This document shows, one piece after another, positions 62,701 to 64,000 of a stretch of DNA of 64,000 nt (its first letter is position 1; each line of letters begins with the position of its first letter). Under the pieces are notes generated by a model. It was not told the origin of the DNA, made no database searches, and saw only the letters and a list, made by a program, of their open reading frames with translations. Source of the DNA: Stichopus chloronotus. Lineage: Eukaryota > Echinodermata > Holothuroidea > Aspidochirotida > Stichopodidae. The translations under genes and the position numbers were made by a program. Location of the stretch: NCBI GenBank assembly GCA_021234535.1, contig SFZH01000008.1, forward strand, positions 7,324,897 through 7,388,896. Reading direction: 5' to 3'.

Positions 62701-63699
62701 TATTCAAGACATTGGATTAATACACAGAAACTACTTTACGAGTTCGATAATTAATTTACCATGTGGGTCAACATAGCATGAGAAAACTGACATGATGAAA
62801 CTGACATTAGGCGATGAAGGGTTTGCCACATTTTGAACCTCACTAAAACAATGAAGCCCTAAAGTTGCACGTACTCTCATTTCAGTGTAAGAGATATGGC
62901 ATGAAACACACACGAATGAAAACTGTCACCCACTCCGTTATCTTGTTCCACCAGTTTTGTTATGTGTGAGGAATTAGAAATTTCAGAAGTTATCTTTGAA
63001 AGTATTTCTATCTTCTCATTGTTTGAATGGTGCAATAAAACTGCATACTGAAGGACATAACTATATGTGAAATTGTTCATTATTTTTCTGCTTACGCACA
63101 CAATTACTTTGCACTTCATGTGTATTCTTCAAGGTGGATCTAGCGGAGACTACGGTGGTGATTCGAGCAGTGGACTGAGCGGAGACAGTGATGTTGACTC
63201 AAGCAGTACACTGAGTGGAGACAATGATGTTGACTCGAACAGCAGACCCAGTGGAGACAACAATAATGACCAAAACAGTGGACCAGGTGGAGACAATGAT
63301 GTTGACTCAAACAGTGGACCCACTGGTGACAATGATGATAGCTCAAACAGTGGACCAGGTTCAGACAATGGTGATGACTCAAACAGTGGAACAACCGGAG
63401 ACAACAACGATGACTCAAGCAGTGGCCCCAGCGGAGACAATGATAATGACCTAAGCAGTGGACCAGGTTCAGACAATGATGATGACTCAAGCAGTGGCCC
63501 CAGCGGAGACAATGATAATGACCAAAACAGTGGACTAGATTCAGACAATGGTGATGACTCAAACAGTGGACCTAACGGAGACAATGATAATGATCAAAAC
63601 AGTGGACCAGGTTCAGACAATGGGTGGATGACTCAAACAGTGGACCTAACGGACGACAACGATGATGACTCAGCAGTGGCCTCCAGCGGAGATCAATGA
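53704..63699 (+). CDS. Gene B: secreted protein with two Methyltransf_FA domains and an expanded linker (3' end uncertain)
   Basis: Fifteen coding exons: 53704-53755, 54345-54515, 55915-56008, 56355-56722, 57554-57649, 57967-58062, 58259-58354, 58765-58860, 59157-59252, 59632-59727, 59940-60188, 60413-60589, 61273-61363, 61700-61893, 63134 onward. Exon 1 is a signal peptide (MRWLMILSLLGWAYG). Exons 2-4 form domain 1 (GSRDLVITFSPEKSY, VIGAYNNRYTCIR, YVGVTSL) and add an Asp-Pro repeat (VDPVEPVDPIDP). Exons 5-10 are 96-base cassettes. Exon 11 is a Ser/Gly/Glu-rich spacer. Exons 12-14 form domain 2 (YLTLASD, LGFLGNTFFC, YVGVSSF). Exon 15 is an acidic 12-residue repeat. All phases agree. Paralogue of gene A, with the same phase pattern and domain order. 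A frame stop at 63697 gives 845 residues, but indels there make the real end unknown; the gene probably continues past the window. Confidence 0.82.
54105..54250 (+). CDS. Possible alternative second exon of gene B
   Basis: After GTGATTTTAG a segment is open in the phase left by exon 1 for 47 codons to a TAA (FQIYRRNATGNICK...IYVSS). Used instead of exon 2, it would make a 65-residue secreted peptide. It has an N-glycosylation sequon (NAT). Chance openness is quite possible. Confidence 0.2.
55340..55650 (+). repeat. Dispersed repeat R1, copy 3
   Basis: Same orientation as 20380-20735, inside intron 2 of gene B. Shared blocks: ATGATAGATTACT, GCGTTCTGTTCAATA, GTTCACCCAAAGTTT, GTTTAAATGAT, GATGTTCATTGATC. 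Confidence 0.65.
58426..58520 (+). pseudogene. Decayed cassette exon 1 of gene B
   Basis: Between exons 7 and 8 lies a ~95-base copy of the cassette (GACGAAACTAGTGAAAGCG, then AAAGAGTCATGG, then GATCAAAAGTGGTGTGTG). The acceptor AG has become TG (CACACATG), and in-frame stops are present. Confidence 0.75.
59381..59476 (+). pseudogene. Decayed cassette exon 2 of gene B
   Basis: Between exons 9 and 10. It resembles the decayed copy at 58426 more than the live cassettes (GACGGAACTAGTAAACG, CATGGGTCAGA, CAACTAAGAATG, ATCAAAAGTTGTGTGT), so the exon-plus-dead-exon pair was duplicated together. Confidence 0.72.
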
Positions 63700-64000
63700 T
63701 AATGACCAAAACAGTGGACCAGGTTCAGACAATGGTGAATGAATTCAACAGTGGACCCCCGGAGACAATGATGATGACTCAAGCAGTGGCCCCAGCGGAG
63801 AGAATGATAATGACCAAACAGTGGAACTAGGTTCACAATGGTGATACTCAAACAGTGGCCCCAGCGAGACAATGATAATGACCTAAGCATGTGGACCAGT
63901 TCAGACACTGATGATGACTCAAGCAGTGGGCCCCAGCGGAGACCAATGATAATGACCAAAACAGTGGACTAGGTTCAAGACCATGGTGATGACCTCCACA
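63134..64000 (+). repeat. 36-base coding minisatellite (exon 15 of gene B)
   Basis: Tandem 36-base units encode 12 residues such as GDNDNDQNSGPG or SDNGDDSNSGPT: acidic, Asn/Ser-rich, probably disordered. Adjacent units form 72-base pairs. The frame is clean to about 63615, then small indels appear every 15-40 bases up to the window end. Minus-strand frames of Cys-His or Ser-Pro repeats across it are artefacts. Confidence 0.9.

Noticed and set aside
63140..63959. Minus-strand Cys-His-rich and Ser-Pro-Leu-rich frames
   Set aside because: Antisense shadows of the 36-base coding minisatellite of gene B; the sense frame joins the upstream exon in phase.

Overview
This is eukaryotic, AT-rich DNA with long (AT)n tracts, many decayed transposons, and genes split by introns with GT..AG sites. 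Secreted proteins built from farnesoic-acid-O-methyltransferase-type domains (Pfam Methyltransf_FA), immune-type Ig receptors, a NAT8-like acetyltransferase, a Penelope-like element and non-LTR retrotransposon relics together suggest a marine invertebrate, probably a deuterostome such as an echinoderm. That placement is inference; no marker gene fixes the species.

Layout. 0-13.7 kb: repeats only, namely the 3' end of a Penelope-like retroelement, AT minisatellites, a possible solo LTR, a degenerate GTCTCA minisatellite and a dispersed repeat, plus one doubtful minus-strand exon at 8.6 kb. 13.8-24.6 kb: two paralogous three-Ig-domain genes, head to head and about 7.9 kb apart. The left one (minus strand) shows no membrane segment; the right one (plus strand) is a complete single-exon receptor with a transmembrane helix and an ITIM-bearing tail. 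25-30 kb: a 114-bp (AT)n tract, a foldback element and a dead LINE. 30.9-31.6 kb: an intact single-exon NAT8-like gene. 31.6-37.6 kb: no gene; a TIR element whose inverted partner lies at 18 kb, and a Penelope-type 3' fragment.

37.7-44.4 kb holds gene A, eight coding exons, signal peptide plus two Methyltransf_FA domains joined by a hydrophilic linker (433 aa). 45.9-50.8 kb holds plausible exons of an unrecognised gene. 51-52 kb is another dead LINE. 53.7 kb to the window end holds gene B, a paralogue of gene A, with the same domains but a much longer linker built from six tandem 96-bp symmetric exons, a long acidic exon, and after the second domain a 36-bp coding minisatellite that runs off the window.

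The most notable features are the exon-cassette linker array of gene B, with decayed cassettes still visible in its introns, and the intronless ITIM receptor paired with a tail-less paralogue. Genes A and B were reconstructed by hand from splice sites; all junction phases agree (1-1-2-1 for each domain). The last ~400 bases carry many small indels in the repeat and look like unpolished assembly, so the 3' end of gene B cannot be trusted.
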